Positions 46,725-58,416 are shown, counted from the first letter of the stretch. The stretch: DNA of 64,000 bases from Xenopus tropicalis (GCF_000004195.4 NC_030683.2:74867764-74931763), one strand, 5' to 3'. Program-made: numbers and translations. Notes: generated by a model from the sequence alone, not told the origin.

Positions 46725-47069
46725 AAAATCCTCTTCCTCTTGAAATCTGGAAGAAACCATTCTTTGCCCAGATAAAGGAGATGTTGGTCTCTCAAACTAT
46801 TTACAGATAGGATGAACTAAATATACAGTGACACCTACCGGTAAGGTGTCAAATAGTTTACCAATTTAATTAGGTCAGCAGAACATTTAATGTCAGTATT
46901 TGGTAAGTGCAACATATCCCTGGCAAGGTGACATTACTAAAACAGTTTTGTCAACCTACATGTATGTAGCTTTTTGGACTGTGAATAGCCTCATTCGAAG
47001 TCCTATATACCTGGGGTCCAACTGAAGCAAATGAAAAACAGACACGGTAAATATGCTCCTTCTTTTTAG
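46725..47069. other. Gene-free stretch before the possible terminal exon
   Basis: No repeats recognised. It ends in a good acceptor (cttctttttag at 47059-47069). If the following exon is real, this is intron. Confidence 0.4.
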
Positions 47070-47330
47070 TCATACAGTACATTTGTAACTATGTGCCCTA
47101 AATATCTTTTTGTGTCAATTGGCCTAATTAACTTTTTAGGATACATACCACTGTCACAGAAGGGACTTGTAGATGCCCACTTAACAGAGAAAAAACTGGG
47201 GGTCTACACAATCTTGTGGATGAACACAGGAGCAGCTTTATTCACAGTCACAGCTATAGCTACTCCAATAGTAATGATTGTAAAAGTCCTAAGGTTATTA
47301 GGAAAAGAAAACTACACCCCCAAACAATGA
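47070..47330 (+). CDS. Possible terminal exon of an unrecognised membrane protein
   Basis: After the acceptor ctccttctttttag an open frame of 86 codons reads SYSTFVTMCPKYLFVSIG, then LINFLGYIPL, a polar loop (SQKGLVDAHLTEKKL), a long hydrophobic helix (YTILWMNTGAALFTVTAIAT then PIVMIVKVLRLL) and a basic end (GKENYTPKQ, stop at 47328-47330). AATAAA follows 66 bases after the stop (47396-47401). The two helices with a short loop would suit the last half of a four-helix, claudin/PMP22-like fold, but there is no diagnostic motif and I do not recognise it. No upstream exons were found. It could also be a chance ORF. Confidence 0.4.
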   Translation, partial: SYSTFVTMCPKYLFVSIGLINFLGYIPLSQKGLVDAHLTEKKLGVYTILWMNTGAALFTVTAIATPIVMIVKVLRLLGKENYTPKQ

Positions 47331-47395
47331 AAAATATATCACATTAAACAGCTATATTTTAAGTAATAAGAATTTTGTTCATAACTAGTTTAACT

Positions 47396-47401
47396 AATAA
47401 A
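47396..47401 (+). terminator. Candidate poly(A) signal AATAAA after the possible terminal exon
   Basis: AATAAA lies 66 bases beyond the stop at 47330, followed by tgttttcaaatatgtatttc, which is moderately GT-rich. It supports, but does not prove, a transcript ending here. Confidence 0.35.
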
Positions 47402-47429
47402 TGTTTTCAAATATGTATTTCCTCTTTGA

Positions 47430-48640
47430 TAATACAGTCTGTTTCATATTTAAAACGGTGGGATATTGATCCATGTGAGTGGGTTTCCTGTATACTTCTG
47501 TTTTCAAGTTACCCCCCTCTTGGATGGATATCAAACAGTCCAAAAAAGCAAGTTTGTTCTCATGGACATCCTCCCTCGTGAACTTGATGTTACTGTGCAC
47601 TGAGTTAATGTGTTCTGAAAAGGCCGCCACTTGGTTGGATCTGATTTTAACCCAAGTGTCATCTACATACCGGAACCAGTGACTTGGTGTAGTTCCATTG
47701 AATGTGAGTAGGGCCTTCCTTTCCACTTCCTCCATATACACGTTTGCTACAATGGGAGAGACTGGTGAATCCATTGCACAGCCATGTTTTTGCCTGAGTT
47801 TCGACTGAGTTTTGTTCTGCTGCTGAGGGTGTTATCTTTCTGCAGTCGATTTCTTACAGTCTCAGTAGCCTCTGTGGTAGGTATACATGTGAACAGTGAA
47901 GTGACATCATATGATACCATAGTTTCTTCTGCCTCTTGTTTAACTCCTTGAATCTTGGTGACAAACTCTTTGGCATTTTGCATATGATGCACTGTTTTAC
48001 CTACCAATGGGGCTAAGATGTTGGCCAAGTATTTTGCAATGCTGTAAGTCACTGAATTGATGCTGCTGACAATAGGCCTAAGTGGTGCTCCATTTTGGGG
48101 AGTCCATATAAGCATGGTGTAGCTTCTCTGGGGTACAGGCAGTGGTATAAATCTCAATCAATGGCTTCCTCCTTTTCAAGTTGTTGTAGGCAATCTATCA
48201 CCTTTTTCTTGTAACTGCCGCTTGGGTCTCTCCTTTAAGGTTCATATGTATTGCTATCACTGAGTTGCGAGGTCATTTTGCAGTGATAGTCAGTTGTGTT
48301 TAGCACAACTGTGCATTACCCTTTATCTGCTGGCAGGATGGTGATGTTCGGGTCCTTACTAAGAGATGTGAGAGCTCCCTTTCTTCTTTAGTAAGTTTAG
48401 AGGGGGGTGTTCTGGCACTTGACAAGGCAGCTGACACTTTAAGTCTGAGTTGTTCTGCTTCCTCCACCTTTATATGGTTGTTATTGATGGCAGATTCTGT
48501 GGCTGGGATGAACTCAACCACTGGGATGTGTTGTGGTGTCACTGCATAGTTTAGCCCCTTGGCTAGCACATCCTTTTCTGATTGAGTAAGTACCCTGTCT
48601 GATAGGTTCTTAACCCATGTATCCTTGGTGTCGTTTTGGG
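47430..48640 (-). pseudogene. Penelope-like retroelement, reverse-transcriptase part
   Basis: Minus-strand translations give, in order: WVKNLSDRVLTQSEKDVLAK and LNYAVTP (48630-48520), RPIVSSINSVTYSIAKYLAN and ILAPLVGKTVHH (about 48080-47985), VSYDVTSLFTCIPTTEA (about 47920-47870), SPVSPIVANVYMEEVERKAL (about 47770-47710), then WFRYVDDTWVKI with the intact YVDD catalytic box, and LAFLDC...VYRKPTHMDQY. Frame breaks occur near 48300 and 47770. The GIY-YIG endonuclease end is missing: homology stops after DQY at about 47460. Its other end abuts L1 sequence directly. Confidence 0.9.
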
Positions 48641-48649
48641 GTTGTTTTC

Positions 48650-51600
48650 CAGTGTCTGGGGATGACCGTTCTGGCTGCCCCAAGGCAGAAACCTGTTAGT
48701 GATCTCTTATATTTGGGGGCTGAACCGGGTAACATTGATAGTAACCCTATCTTCGGGTCAAATGGGAGGTTTATCCCCGTAAGTTTGGTAATGGTCTTGA
48801 ATATTTCTTTCCAAAAAGAGCTAAGGAGTCATGACCACCAGATGTGTAAGGGTGAACCCACTTCTGAATTGCATCTCCAGCAAATATTCGAGACATTCGG
48901 GTAAATTTTATGCAAAATTTCGGGGCTTCTGTACCATCTGGAGATTATTTTATAATTAGTCTCCTGTGTTTTGCACGCTATGGAGAACTTATGTGTCAGA
49001 TAGAAGCAGGTTTGCCATTGTTCCTCCGAGTATTTGGAGGGATTCCTCCAATTTGCCTGCATAGTTGGGTGGAATAAATTTCCCTTTAGGGTATGATAGC
49101 TTGTACAATCTGGAGATCAGGTGTCTACTGGGTGTTGTTTGTATACATAATTCCTTAAATGTCTCATGTATTGATTTATTAGTGGGTTCTGAAATCCAGT
49201 GCTTTAATTGTGCATATTTGAATTGGTTCAGAAATGAGTCTGGATCTTCAGGGCATACCACTGGTAAAAGTAGTAACGTTTTCTTTCTTATTACCTTAAA
49301 ACTGGTGAAATTCTCATAATGTCTCTTCCCTAGAAAGGTCCCTTTTGTCATACCTGGTATGAAATTGGGGTTACCAATGATTGGGGTAAGGGGGCCTTTC
49401 CGAGAGATCAGGAATGGTGCATTTTTGAGGTAGCTATCAGCTTGGTATAGGGTTTCTCTATATACTTTTGGTAGGTTCTGTCCTTCTGGTCTCAGAGAGG
49501 GATGTAACCACCTAAGTGCTTGTATGGGTCTGTCTAATAGGGATTGTTTTATCCCTGTCCACTTCTTATAATTTTTATATAAAAACCATTCTGCGATCCG
49601 ACCCAATGTAACAGCTCGTAAGTATTTTTCTAGGCATGGGAGACCTAGCCCTCCTTCCAGTTTGTGTCTTGATAAAACCTTTTTACTTATCCTAGGGTTA
49701 GATCCAGCCCAAATGAAAGAGATCAATGCTTTCTTTATTTCACAAGAGAAACGTTTTGGTGGTTCAACCGGTAAGGTTTGAAATATATATAATATCCTAG
49801 GTAGTTCATTCATTTTTATTAAGTTTATTTGCCCAAACCAAGACAGGTGTGGTAGCTGCCAGTTTTTAAGATCTTGCTTAATTTGTGTTAAGAGTAGTAG
49901 GTGGTTGAGTGTGGCGAGTTTTTAGTGGTCTGTTAGGAGGTGTATTCCCAGGTACTTTATAGCTTCCTTTTTCCATTTGAATGGATAGTTGTCCTGCAGA
50001 ATCTGCTGGGTATGTGCTGGTAGTGTGATATTTAGTGCTTCTGACTTATCCAGGTTTACTTTAAAATTGCTGTATTTCCCATATTCGTTGAATTCTATCA
50101 TTAAGGAGGGAAGGGAGATATGTGGTTGTGTGAGGAAGGTTAAGAGGTCGTCTGCATATAAGGCGACCTTATGATTTTTATCCTTTATTTACACTCCTTT
50201 TATGTTTGGGTTATCCCTGATAGCGATAGCTAGATGTTCCATGACCAGTGTGTATAATATGGGCGAAAGGGGGCATCCCTGTCTGGTGCCGTTGCGAATG
50301 TGAACAGGGTTAGAGAGGGACCCATTGACTTTTATTCTGGCTTGTGGATTGTTGTACAATGCCATTATTCTTTGTATTGCTTTTGGGCCCAGGCCTATTT
50401 GGGGGAGAGTTTCTTTCAGGAAGACCCAGCTGACTCTGTCAAAGGCCTTTTCCGCGTCAGTCGACAGGGCCAGCATGGGTACCCTGTTATGTTAGGGTGG
50501 TCAATTATTGATATTGTTTTAAGGGTGTTATCTTTGGCTTCCCTATTCGGGACAAAGCCTACCTGGTCTGGGTCAATTAGGTAGGGTAGATGTATTTTCA
50601 ATCTTTCGGCTAATATTCTGGAGTAAATTTTGATGTCTACATTCAAAAGTGAGATTGGTCTATAGCTTGCGCTAGAGAGTGGGTTTTTACCCTGTTTATA
50701 TATTAAAGAGATATGTGCCTCCAGCATAGCTGAGGGAGAGCAGGGGTTGGTGTCTATATTATTGAAAGCATGTAGCATTGGGTCTGCCAATTCTGTTTGC
50801 AGCAATTTATAGAAGAGTGTGGTATAGACGTCAGGTCCTGGGGCTTTCCCTACTGATAGGTTTTTAATAGATGTAGAACATAGTTCAATGTTAGTGATTG
50901 GGGTTTCAAGTTGGTCACTGTCTTCCTCCTTCAGTCTGGGTAAAGCAATTCGTTTGATATAGTCTCGCAACTGTGAATTGAACCTGGTCTCAGATTGTGC
51001 TTGTGGGTTAGGTATATTATACAATTCTGTGTAGTATTTATGCATGGCTTCTGCTATTTCTTGTGTTTTATAAACGATTTTGTCTCCATGAGATTTAATT
51101 GCTGGAATAAAAGAGGTTCCTGTTTTTTTGTTTTACCATCCTAGCTAAAAGTCTCCCTGGTTTGTTGCTGTGTTTATAGAAGAAACATTTACATTTTTGC
51201 ATAGGAAGTATTGCCTTTTTGTTAAGTTCTGCTCTTAAAAGTTCCCGTGTTGCTGTAAGCTCTTTAAGGGTGTCCTCAGCTTGGTGGTGTTTGTGTTTTT
51301 GCTCTAGCTCCTGAATTTTCTTGATTAGCTTTCTTAAGTCTGGTGCCATGTTTAATGAGAATACCTCTGAGAACCACCTTAAGGGCTTTCCATTTTATTA
51401 TAGGATGTGTATCTTCTTGTATGTGTGCTTCTTTGAAGGATTTTATTTCTGTTTTTATTTCTGCTAAGCAGTCGTTATCTTTAAGTAGGGATTCATTAAG
51501 CCTCCATGACCATGATTTCTGTTGCATTAGGGGTATTGCTAGTTTCATTAGTGTAGGGGCATGGTCTGATACTAATTTAAATAATCTGTTTAATAAGTGA
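48650..51600 (-). pseudogene. L1-like LINE ORF2, 5'- and 3'-truncated
   Basis: Minus strand, from 51600 down: SDHAP (end of the AP endonuclease), ...APGPDVYTTLFYKLL, SYRPISLLNVDIKIYSRILA (about 50680-50620), DAEKAFDRVSW (motif A, about 50450), NGTRQGCPLSPILYTLVMEH (about 50300-50240), LYADDLL (motif C, about 50160-50140, intact), KLEGGLGLPCLEKY (about 49650) and a C-terminal ...GAARTVIPRHW at about 48660. Several frameshifts and stops separate these blocks. The N-terminal endonuclease and ORF1 are missing. The C-terminal end is cut at the Penelope junction. Confidence 0.92.
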
Positions 51601-52130
51601 GCATACCTACGCAGTGATACAAATATGCAAATTTAGCCCTGGCCTAGTAATCCATACCAACCAATCAGCTGTTTGCTGCAGGACACAAAGGAAACCCTGG
51701 AGATACCATCACCTCCTAAATAGCAGGTAGCTCCAGGGTTCCGTTCGTGCCCTGAATCAATAGTTGGTGTCAATAGACGCAGCAGCAGCACTTAATTCAG
51801 AATGGAAGGCAAGAAGGACTTAGTGGGGCCAAGCACAAGTATTCAGAAGTGTAAGGAGCACATTTTAACACAAGTACTATACCTTACGAGCAATCTACTG
51901 CAGGAAAATAGCAGACACAAAAACTGGACAAAAAGTTCCACCAGCACACCCCTACTTCCTCCAACACTAGACTCAGCCTAGAGAGTCGGCACTCTCACAG
52001 GAATCCAGCTAAAAAATGACCTGCACAGCGAGTGATGCAAGCCCCTGCGTATTTAATCAAAGTGTAGCAGCAACATTTCGGGGGCGTACCCTTCGTCAGG
52101 CACAATAACTGCACTTGAAATACATGAGTG
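51601..52130. repeat. MITE remnant and SINE-like repeat
   Basis: 51640-51690 carries the ctagtaatccataccaacca, atcagctg word of a family also at 53310-53420 and 26185-26235. 51920-52115 (gagagtcggcactctcacag to gcaacatttcgggggcgtac, ccttcgtcaggcac) is related in layout to the foldback insertion at 40868, but without an inverted second arm. Confidence 0.5.
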
Positions 52131-55100
52131 TGCACAAGCTCTATGGTGACCTAAATTATGGAAAGAATGTTATCTGGTTCCAAGCGTTTCAGAAAATAGA
52201 TCCAGTACCTGGGAATAATTCTGCCTTCTTGTTTGCACAACACTTTTTTGAGTTAAAACGTTAAATGTTAGATTTAATTTTTTAATTTATTTTTTTTAAT
52301 AAACATTTTTGTTTTAGATGCCTACAATCCTGCTTGATCAGACTTACATTATAATGCAATCAACCCCATAAACAGTGCCTGATGTTGGAAACATTTCTAA
52401 AACATTTCTACTTTTTTGTCTAAATGATATCTTTAGTTTTAGAACTGGGGTCAGTGATTATTAGTATATCCATGAATTAATAAATCGATTGCTAGAGATT
52501 TGTAAATGTTTAACTTCAGTTTTTATTACAGTTTTTACAAGGGAAGAGAGCGACCCTGGATAAATATATATATATATTCTGTTCATTTGTTATGTGGAAT
52601 AGTTATTCCCAAAACAAACAAAACCTGTGTCTGCTTCTGTGAAAGCAAAGCTTGGGATCTGTCAGGTGGTGCATCTTTTTACACCTTTTTACCCCAAACA
52701 ATCTTCCTCTGTGAGCATCAGACAGAACTGTGACCCTCGCAGCTGCTGTGTGACTACCAACATTTGCCAGGGGTTCCATTCTGACCTTCAAAGTGCCCCT
52801 TACAGAGTCTAAAAGGGGCACATGGTGGCAAATTGCCAGATCTGTTTGCATAGAAGTGCAGCATTGATGTAACTGGTCTGCAGTGGATTTCATCATATTT
52901 TCATGTTTGCTCCAGACCCAGTTAAATTATAGGTCCAATACTTAATGTGAATGGAAGAAATGTAATGAACAGAAGAAAGGTTGACCTCCAGGCACACTGA
53001 AAATCCACAGGGCCACAAAATAGAAGTAAAAATCTTCTTTATTAAAGTTGAATTAAAAGCAAACATCTTTAATGGCCCTATTCATTAGTCATAAGCCTCT
53101 GACTAGTTGCTCTAGGGCACAAAATATGTAGGGCCATTGGTGTGCCTGCAGGCCCCCTTTCTTTCTGCTCCCTAAGCTGAGGGTCTGGGGCTTGTGCACC
53201 TGGACTACCTACTGAATTTTGTAAGTTGATTTACAACAGGTACTAGTAACCGTTTTATGTGGATTTTTGTTAGAAATGTTATGAAAGTCATAAAGGCCTC
53301 CCAAGATCTAGTAACCCATAGCAACCAATCAGCAGGAGGTATTTACTGGTTTTCTAATTGAATCTAAATGTCTGATTGGTTGATATGGGTTAATAGCTCT
53401 TGGACAGTTTAAATTGCTTGTTTATGAGATAGCTTTATGAGCTTCAGAACATAGCACTTCATAATTTTATTCTGTATTTCTTATTGTTAATTTATTGTTA
53501 ATTATGCATTTCTATATTATTGGTCAATAAGGGGTTTCTTTTTTTCCTCAATGCTTTATGTAAAGAATCCATGGTATTTGCCTTATTAAAAATTTGCGTG
53601 TAACCAAAAAAATATACAGTATTTATTGTCAATGTACTCTATAGTATCTCCCTTTCATACTGTGCTTATTAAAAATTTAGTGGAACACACACACAGTAGG
53701 GTTGCCAGTCTCATGCTGGCTTCAGAAGGGCAAAGGTTCTCCAGAAATCATCACAATCCCTCATATGAGCTACATCTTCTGCCAGGCACGTGTATTGAAT
53801 AACCTTGGCACACAACCAGTTCTACATATAAGCAGGTGTGCTGCCACGAGCTATAATGTATGCAAATCTAGGATGGATAAATTCTCAAGTTGATGGGAAA
53901 TGGATTTAAATAAAACACATGGTTTTGTGGAATGCATTGTTTTGTGGAAATCATGTATCTGCATAATTGTGTATCTAGAAAGAAAAATAAAATAAATATT
54001 GATTTATATAATTTGGTAGAGAGTTTAAAAAGAAACAAAAACATTCATTTATGACAGTGGAAGTGAGAAATAATCATTTATGATCATTTATGTAAAGTAA
54101 ACATTTCTGAAGCTGTTAAAAAAAATGCAAGAATCTTTTCTACATAATTAAAAAATATGACATAGTACTGGGATTTAATTATAAACACCTAGGCAGTAAC
54201 CCATACTAATCACTACTAATAACTTTTTACACTCTCCTAGGCTGTTATGGAGCCATGCAGCCCTTCTTAAAGACTCTTAAACCATGCCTTACATACAATA
54301 TATGAACCAAGCAGAAAGCAACATACTCTTCCTTTGGTAATAACAGTTTCACTACATCCAAGCCCGGTTACATTAGCTGCTATTTTAAACTAAAAGCAGC
54401 TAAAGTCTGTATAATTTCACTCTGATGTCTTTTTACAAATATACTTGCAATGTAATTATTGTATATTATGTCCTAGCACATGCAGCAGCTTCCTTTTTTT
54501 TTACAGTGTAAAGTGCCCCAGGGACTTCCCTGATGTATATTTCTTATGATTAGCCACTTGGGTTGTATTGCTCTCATACAAACACTAACTGTTTCTGACC
54601 AGTTATGGGAGGAGGGAAGTTTTCAGCTCAGTGTTCAGTGCCAGCAGTAGGGATATAGGGAAAGCATACAGCTTACAAAAAATATACATTTTAAAAAAAA
54701 AAATAATGGGTTTATTTTTATGGTGCATATATGCTCCCCCTTTCAGTTTTCATTTCAAGCCAAGGTGTTGTGGCCTGATTTTCCAGTTACAACATGCAAG
54801 AAGAATCCAGAAGAATTCCTTGTAATTAAAGGCCTCAATGTGATGCTTTCTAAGCAGCTTAGTCCCACACAAATGTAAGAGTGCACAGCTTCCTGCAAGG
54901 TTTGCAAATTACATCAGCTTTGTGAAGTGCTTTATTATTTTAGTATACATTAGTATAAAAGGTATCCCTAGTAACAAAATATAAGCAACATACATTACAG
55001 AGTGCTCACTCCACCAATCAATTGCAGGTGCCACACAGGTATCAAAATACAGCAGCATCATTTATCTGTCCTTAGTATTTGCTTATTCAACTTCTACGTC

Positions 55101-55290
55101 CTTTAGATGTGTAAGTGCATTAGTAAAATGGTAATACCTCTTTAATAAATGCATTTCCTGACATTATTGAATTGTGTTGAATTTTCTCTTACAGTTGCTA
55201 GCACTATGCTACGATAGGTTTAGTATATGAAGGTATTGTTTCTTTGTTGCATACATTGCATGTACCTTTCTGGGGCAGACTTCCTGAGTC
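52131..55290. other. Gene-free AT-rich stretch
   Basis: No exon or intact element recognised. 53310-53420 is a MITE remnant (agtaacccatagcaaccaat, gattggttgatatgggttaa). 53698-53730 (tagggttgccagtctcatgc) resembles one end of the 5335-5622 family. The rest looks like ordinary non-coding DNA. Confidence 0.5.
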
Positions 55291-55293
55291 TAT

Positions 55294-55590
55294 GGGGTTG
55301 ATTCACTAAAGTGCGATAAAACGATGGCATGCGTTAAAAATGTTATTGCTTCTTATTTTTTGCGACTTATTGCTCGATTTACTAAAAAGACAGGCGTCAT
55401 AATTAAGACGCAATGTTCTTTGCATTATTTAACTCACAATGAGCGTTTTTCTTGCATTAGTTCCCACGGCGTGCGTTATTTCCCGCTGCGCGCAATATAT
55501 TTTTCCGCTTGCTATATTAGCACACGATTTTACGAACGTAACCATTACTTTCGGGAAATTACCATTTCCCTGAAGAGAACACAGGCATGA
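55294..55590 (+). mobile_element. Left-end fragment of the 7341-10316 transposon family
   Basis: Begins ggggttgattcactaaagtg, cgataaaac and continues with the same sub-terminal words (tgcgac, gcatgcg, cattatttaactc). At about 55545-55575 it shares ttcgggaaattaccatttcc with the 57520-57550 region of the deleted copy. There is no right end; the match stops near 55590. Confidence 0.65.
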
Positions 55591-55899
55591 GTGTGCAGGT
55601 CTAATATCCTCATATTTCAGAACAGGAGGCCCTGTTTGTTTCATATAAAACACATTTTTAATGAAAAAAAATTATATCAGGACTGAAAGTCCCACAAGTG
55701 CTTTGTGATTTACATGCACATATGTATTTGTCTGAAGACCAGCACGTCTGTTTTAATGTACTCTTTTACAATGCATTGCTTTGCATGGTGAAGGTACATC
55801 AATAATTTGTTTGTCCTGGTGGGGGGCAAAATGGAGTGATTGAATCAATTTGTGGCTGAAGTCAACCAGAGTAACCCACATATAAGGTGTACTGTGCAT

Positions 55900-56650
55900 G
55901 CTTGGATGTGTTTGTTATAAGCAACAATGGGGTTATACAAACCTGAAATCTATTGGAAGAAAACAGAGAGAAACACATTGCCCTCATTTGATAGCTATCA
56001 CCTGGAGGATGTAAAGAGTTGTTCAGGATGAAGCACTATGTCAAAGAAGATGTGATGAGTTGCAAATTTGATTGTTGTATAGCTTATCCAGTAATTCTTT
56101 TAGAAACAGAAAAACATAAGGCTTTGAGTGGATATACTTAGAAAATGGGATCTACGATTGAGTTGTCATATGTTATTAACATTAATAGCACTAATCAACC
56201 GGTTCAGTGAGAAGACACTGGTATTTATTACAATAAGCATAACTACAGATCAGTGAATTTCAGCTATGTCCCTTTCTTGCATATAGGAGATCCTGTACTA
56301 TACAAGATAAATTGGTAAAGGCTGCTGTACCTTTGCCCAAACATGTGAAGTTTACATTTTGAGGCCCTCCTAAGAATGGGATGTTTAAATGTGGCTTTTG
56401 CGCCCAAAGTAAATATGTATTACAATGTTCTACATTTTTAGCTGGCGGTAGTGATATAGCTATATGTGGCCATTATTCCTTTAGTACTGATTATAGTATG
56501 TATGTGCATTGTTGTTCTTGTGGTCTCCAATGTATAGGAGAAACCACCCAAAATAAGTGAGGTGATCCACCAACAAAGGTCTTTCATCAAATGGAAATGT
56601 AAACAAACAATTCTATTCCAAGACATAAGAGAGGTATTCTGTGCATACAA
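55900..56650 (+). pseudogene. Penelope-like element, C-terminal GIY-YIG endonuclease remnant
   Basis: Plus-strand reading near 56375-56410 gives MGMFKCGFCAQSKYV-like residues, and near 56495-56560 MYVHCCSCGLQCIGETTQNK, matching the C-x-x-C plus L-x-Y-V-G-x-T core of Penelope GIY-YIG domains. Here the usual Y-V-G is C-I-G. Frameshifts and stops abound. It complements the endonuclease-less copies at 11.5 and 47.4 kb, though which lineage it belongs to is not clear. Confidence 0.6.
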
Positions 56651-56779
56651 TTAAGAGACACCATAGCTTAGGGTGAAGACACATGGAGATACTAGTAGCA
56701 GCTATTTCTCATGGCTACTAAATGCCATAAAATACCCTGCCATAGAGAATACTGAGAATCGCATCTGCTAAAACACCTA

Positions 56780-57867
56780 GGGCCTGATTCACTAAAGTGC
56801 GATTTAACGTGCGCTATTTATAGCGTGCGCTAAAATTTTTACCGCGTCTTAATTTTGGCGATTTTTCGCACGATTCACTATAAGCATACTCGCGCTTTTT
56901 TACGCGCGATATTGCATGCGTTATTTAACTCGCAAAGACTATTTCAATGCGGTATTTGCTGGTACATGTGCTAAATTACGCCCGCGAATAGTCACCGCAT
57001 ATGAATGGTAGCTTAGAAATAGTGTATAAAAATTGTCGCCGCATATAAATGGTGTATATAAATATTAGCCACATATAAATGGTAGCATATAAATGGTATC
57101 ATATAAATAGTAGATGCTTATAAATAGTAGCCACTAGTGATGAGCAAATGTGTTCTGGTTATCTTTAGTGAAAATTAGCAAATCTTTCGAAAGATCCACG
57201 AAACGGCAAAAATGTTGTGCGGGCAAAAAAATTGTTGCTGTGACTATTATTTTTTGACGCTTGTATAAATTTTTGTATGTGCGGTGAATTTTTGCGTGGC
57301 AAATTTTTTCAGGCGTTTCGCCATTGGCGGATTGTTTTGCGAAACGCATGAAAAAATCCGCCGCAAAAAAATTCAACGCACGTCCAAAAACTCGCTGCGA
57401 ATCCATGCCTGGCGAAACATTTCATCACTTGTAGCCAAATATAAATAGTCGCGCAAATGAACGCATGCCATGTTAGCCATACACGCCAATACTTGCAGAA
57501 AATTACTGTATTAAAAATGACCATTTCCCTGCAAACTGGCGGCAGCGTCACTCTAGGGGAAACACATACTTGAATAAATAACACTGTAAGTCCATATTTT
57601 ATTGCAAAAAATCATTTACTGTACTTTTGTATAATTTTTCGCCTGCCTGTAGTAGGTGTTAATTTTCGCATAGCCGAATGCGATATTTAGCGCGCAAAAG
57701 TTATAGTGAATCATGCGATGAACGTATGCGGTAAAACTAGCGCGAGAAATACCGCATGCGAAAATGCGACTTATCGCATGCGGTAATGCTGTAGTGAATC
57801 GCGCGCTAATTGTCGCGTCTTTTTTACCGCAAAAAAGCGTGCGATAAACTTTAGGGAATCAGGCCCC
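56780..57867. mobile_element. Internally deleted relative of the 7341-10316 transposon (~1.1 kb)
   Basis: Termini GGGCCTGATTCACTAAAGTG and its inverse at the right. About 57560-57700 closely matches 9976-10130 of the 3-kb element (acacatacttgaataaataa, cactgtaagtccatatttta, ttcgcctgcctgtagtaggt). The Myb-like gene is absent. It lies inside the MITE 56671-57949 and itself contains the hAT MITE 57135-57430. Flanks cta/caa do not give a clear duplication. Confidence 0.8.
57135..57430. mobile_element. hAT-like MITE (296 bp), innermost element of the nest
   Basis: Starts TAGTGATGAGCAAATGTG and ends gcgaaacatttcatcactt. Flanked by GTAGCCAC (57127-57134) and GTAGCCAA (57431-57438), a 7-of-8 match to an 8-bp duplication. 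The interior repeats cgaaac/gcgaaa words. A related degraded copy lies at 62410-62745. Confidence 0.75.
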
Positions 57868-57952
57868 AATTATCAGTAAATGATCAGCACTGTCTATTTT
57901 TGTAGCCATGACAAGTAGCTGCTACTAGTAACTCCGTGTGTCTTCACCCTTA

Positions 57953-58190
57953 GGCTCTGGCACACGGAGAGATTAGTCGCCCGCGACAAATCTCCCTGTT
58001 CGCAGGCAACTAATCTCCCCGAAATGCCATCCCACCTGTGGAATGGCATACGCGGCAGCGTGATTTCAGTGAAATCGCGGAAGTTTCCTCTTGCACCGCC
58101 GATTTACATTTTCGCTGGTAGGATGGCATTAGTCACCTGCGAACAGGGAGATTTGTCGCGGGCAACTAATCTCCCCGTGTGCCAGAGCCC
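57953..58190. mobile_element. TTA-flanked MITE with very long inverted repeats (238 bp)
   Basis: TTA at 57950-57952 (shared with the preceding MITE) and 58191-58193. The left end ggctctggcacacggagaga, ttagtcgcccgcgacaaatc, tccctgttcgc pairs with the complement of the right end over about 60 bp, so most of the element is a hairpin. No coding capacity. Confidence 0.85.
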
Positions 58191-58193
58191 TTA

Positions 58194-58416
58194 GGCCAGT
58201 GATAAATCTTCACGTGACTAATCTCCCCCTGACATGCCATCCCAAGAATCTAAATCACCGGTGGGATGGTATACATGTAACCTCGCAAGAAAACTTTGGG
58301 CGACTTCGGAAAACTGTTGCAACGTGTATGCCATCCCACCGGCGATTTACATTGTTGCCGGTGGGATGGCAGGTTGGAGAGATTAGTTGCCCACAATAGT
58401 GAAGATTTATCACAGG
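58194..58416. mobile_element. Third MITE in tandem, related to the preceding one
   Basis: Follows TTA (58191-58193) with ggccagtgataaatcttcac and ends gtgaagatttatcacaggcg. The interior repeats the gatggca/tgccatccca and gattagt/actaatctcc words of its neighbour. The right end is less exact. Confidence 0.65.

Larger units (their letters stand above)
56671..57949. mobile_element. TTA-flanked MITE (gaagacaca family), outer element of a three-level nest
   Basis: TTA at 56668-56670 and 57950-57952. The left end GGGTGAAGACACATGGAGA, tactagtagcagcta and the complement of the right end (tagctgctactagtaactcc, gtgtgtcttcaccc) are long inverted repeats. Removing the inner insertion at 56780-57867 leaves an element of about 190 bp. 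The 3-bp TTA target fits Harbinger. Confidence 0.85.
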
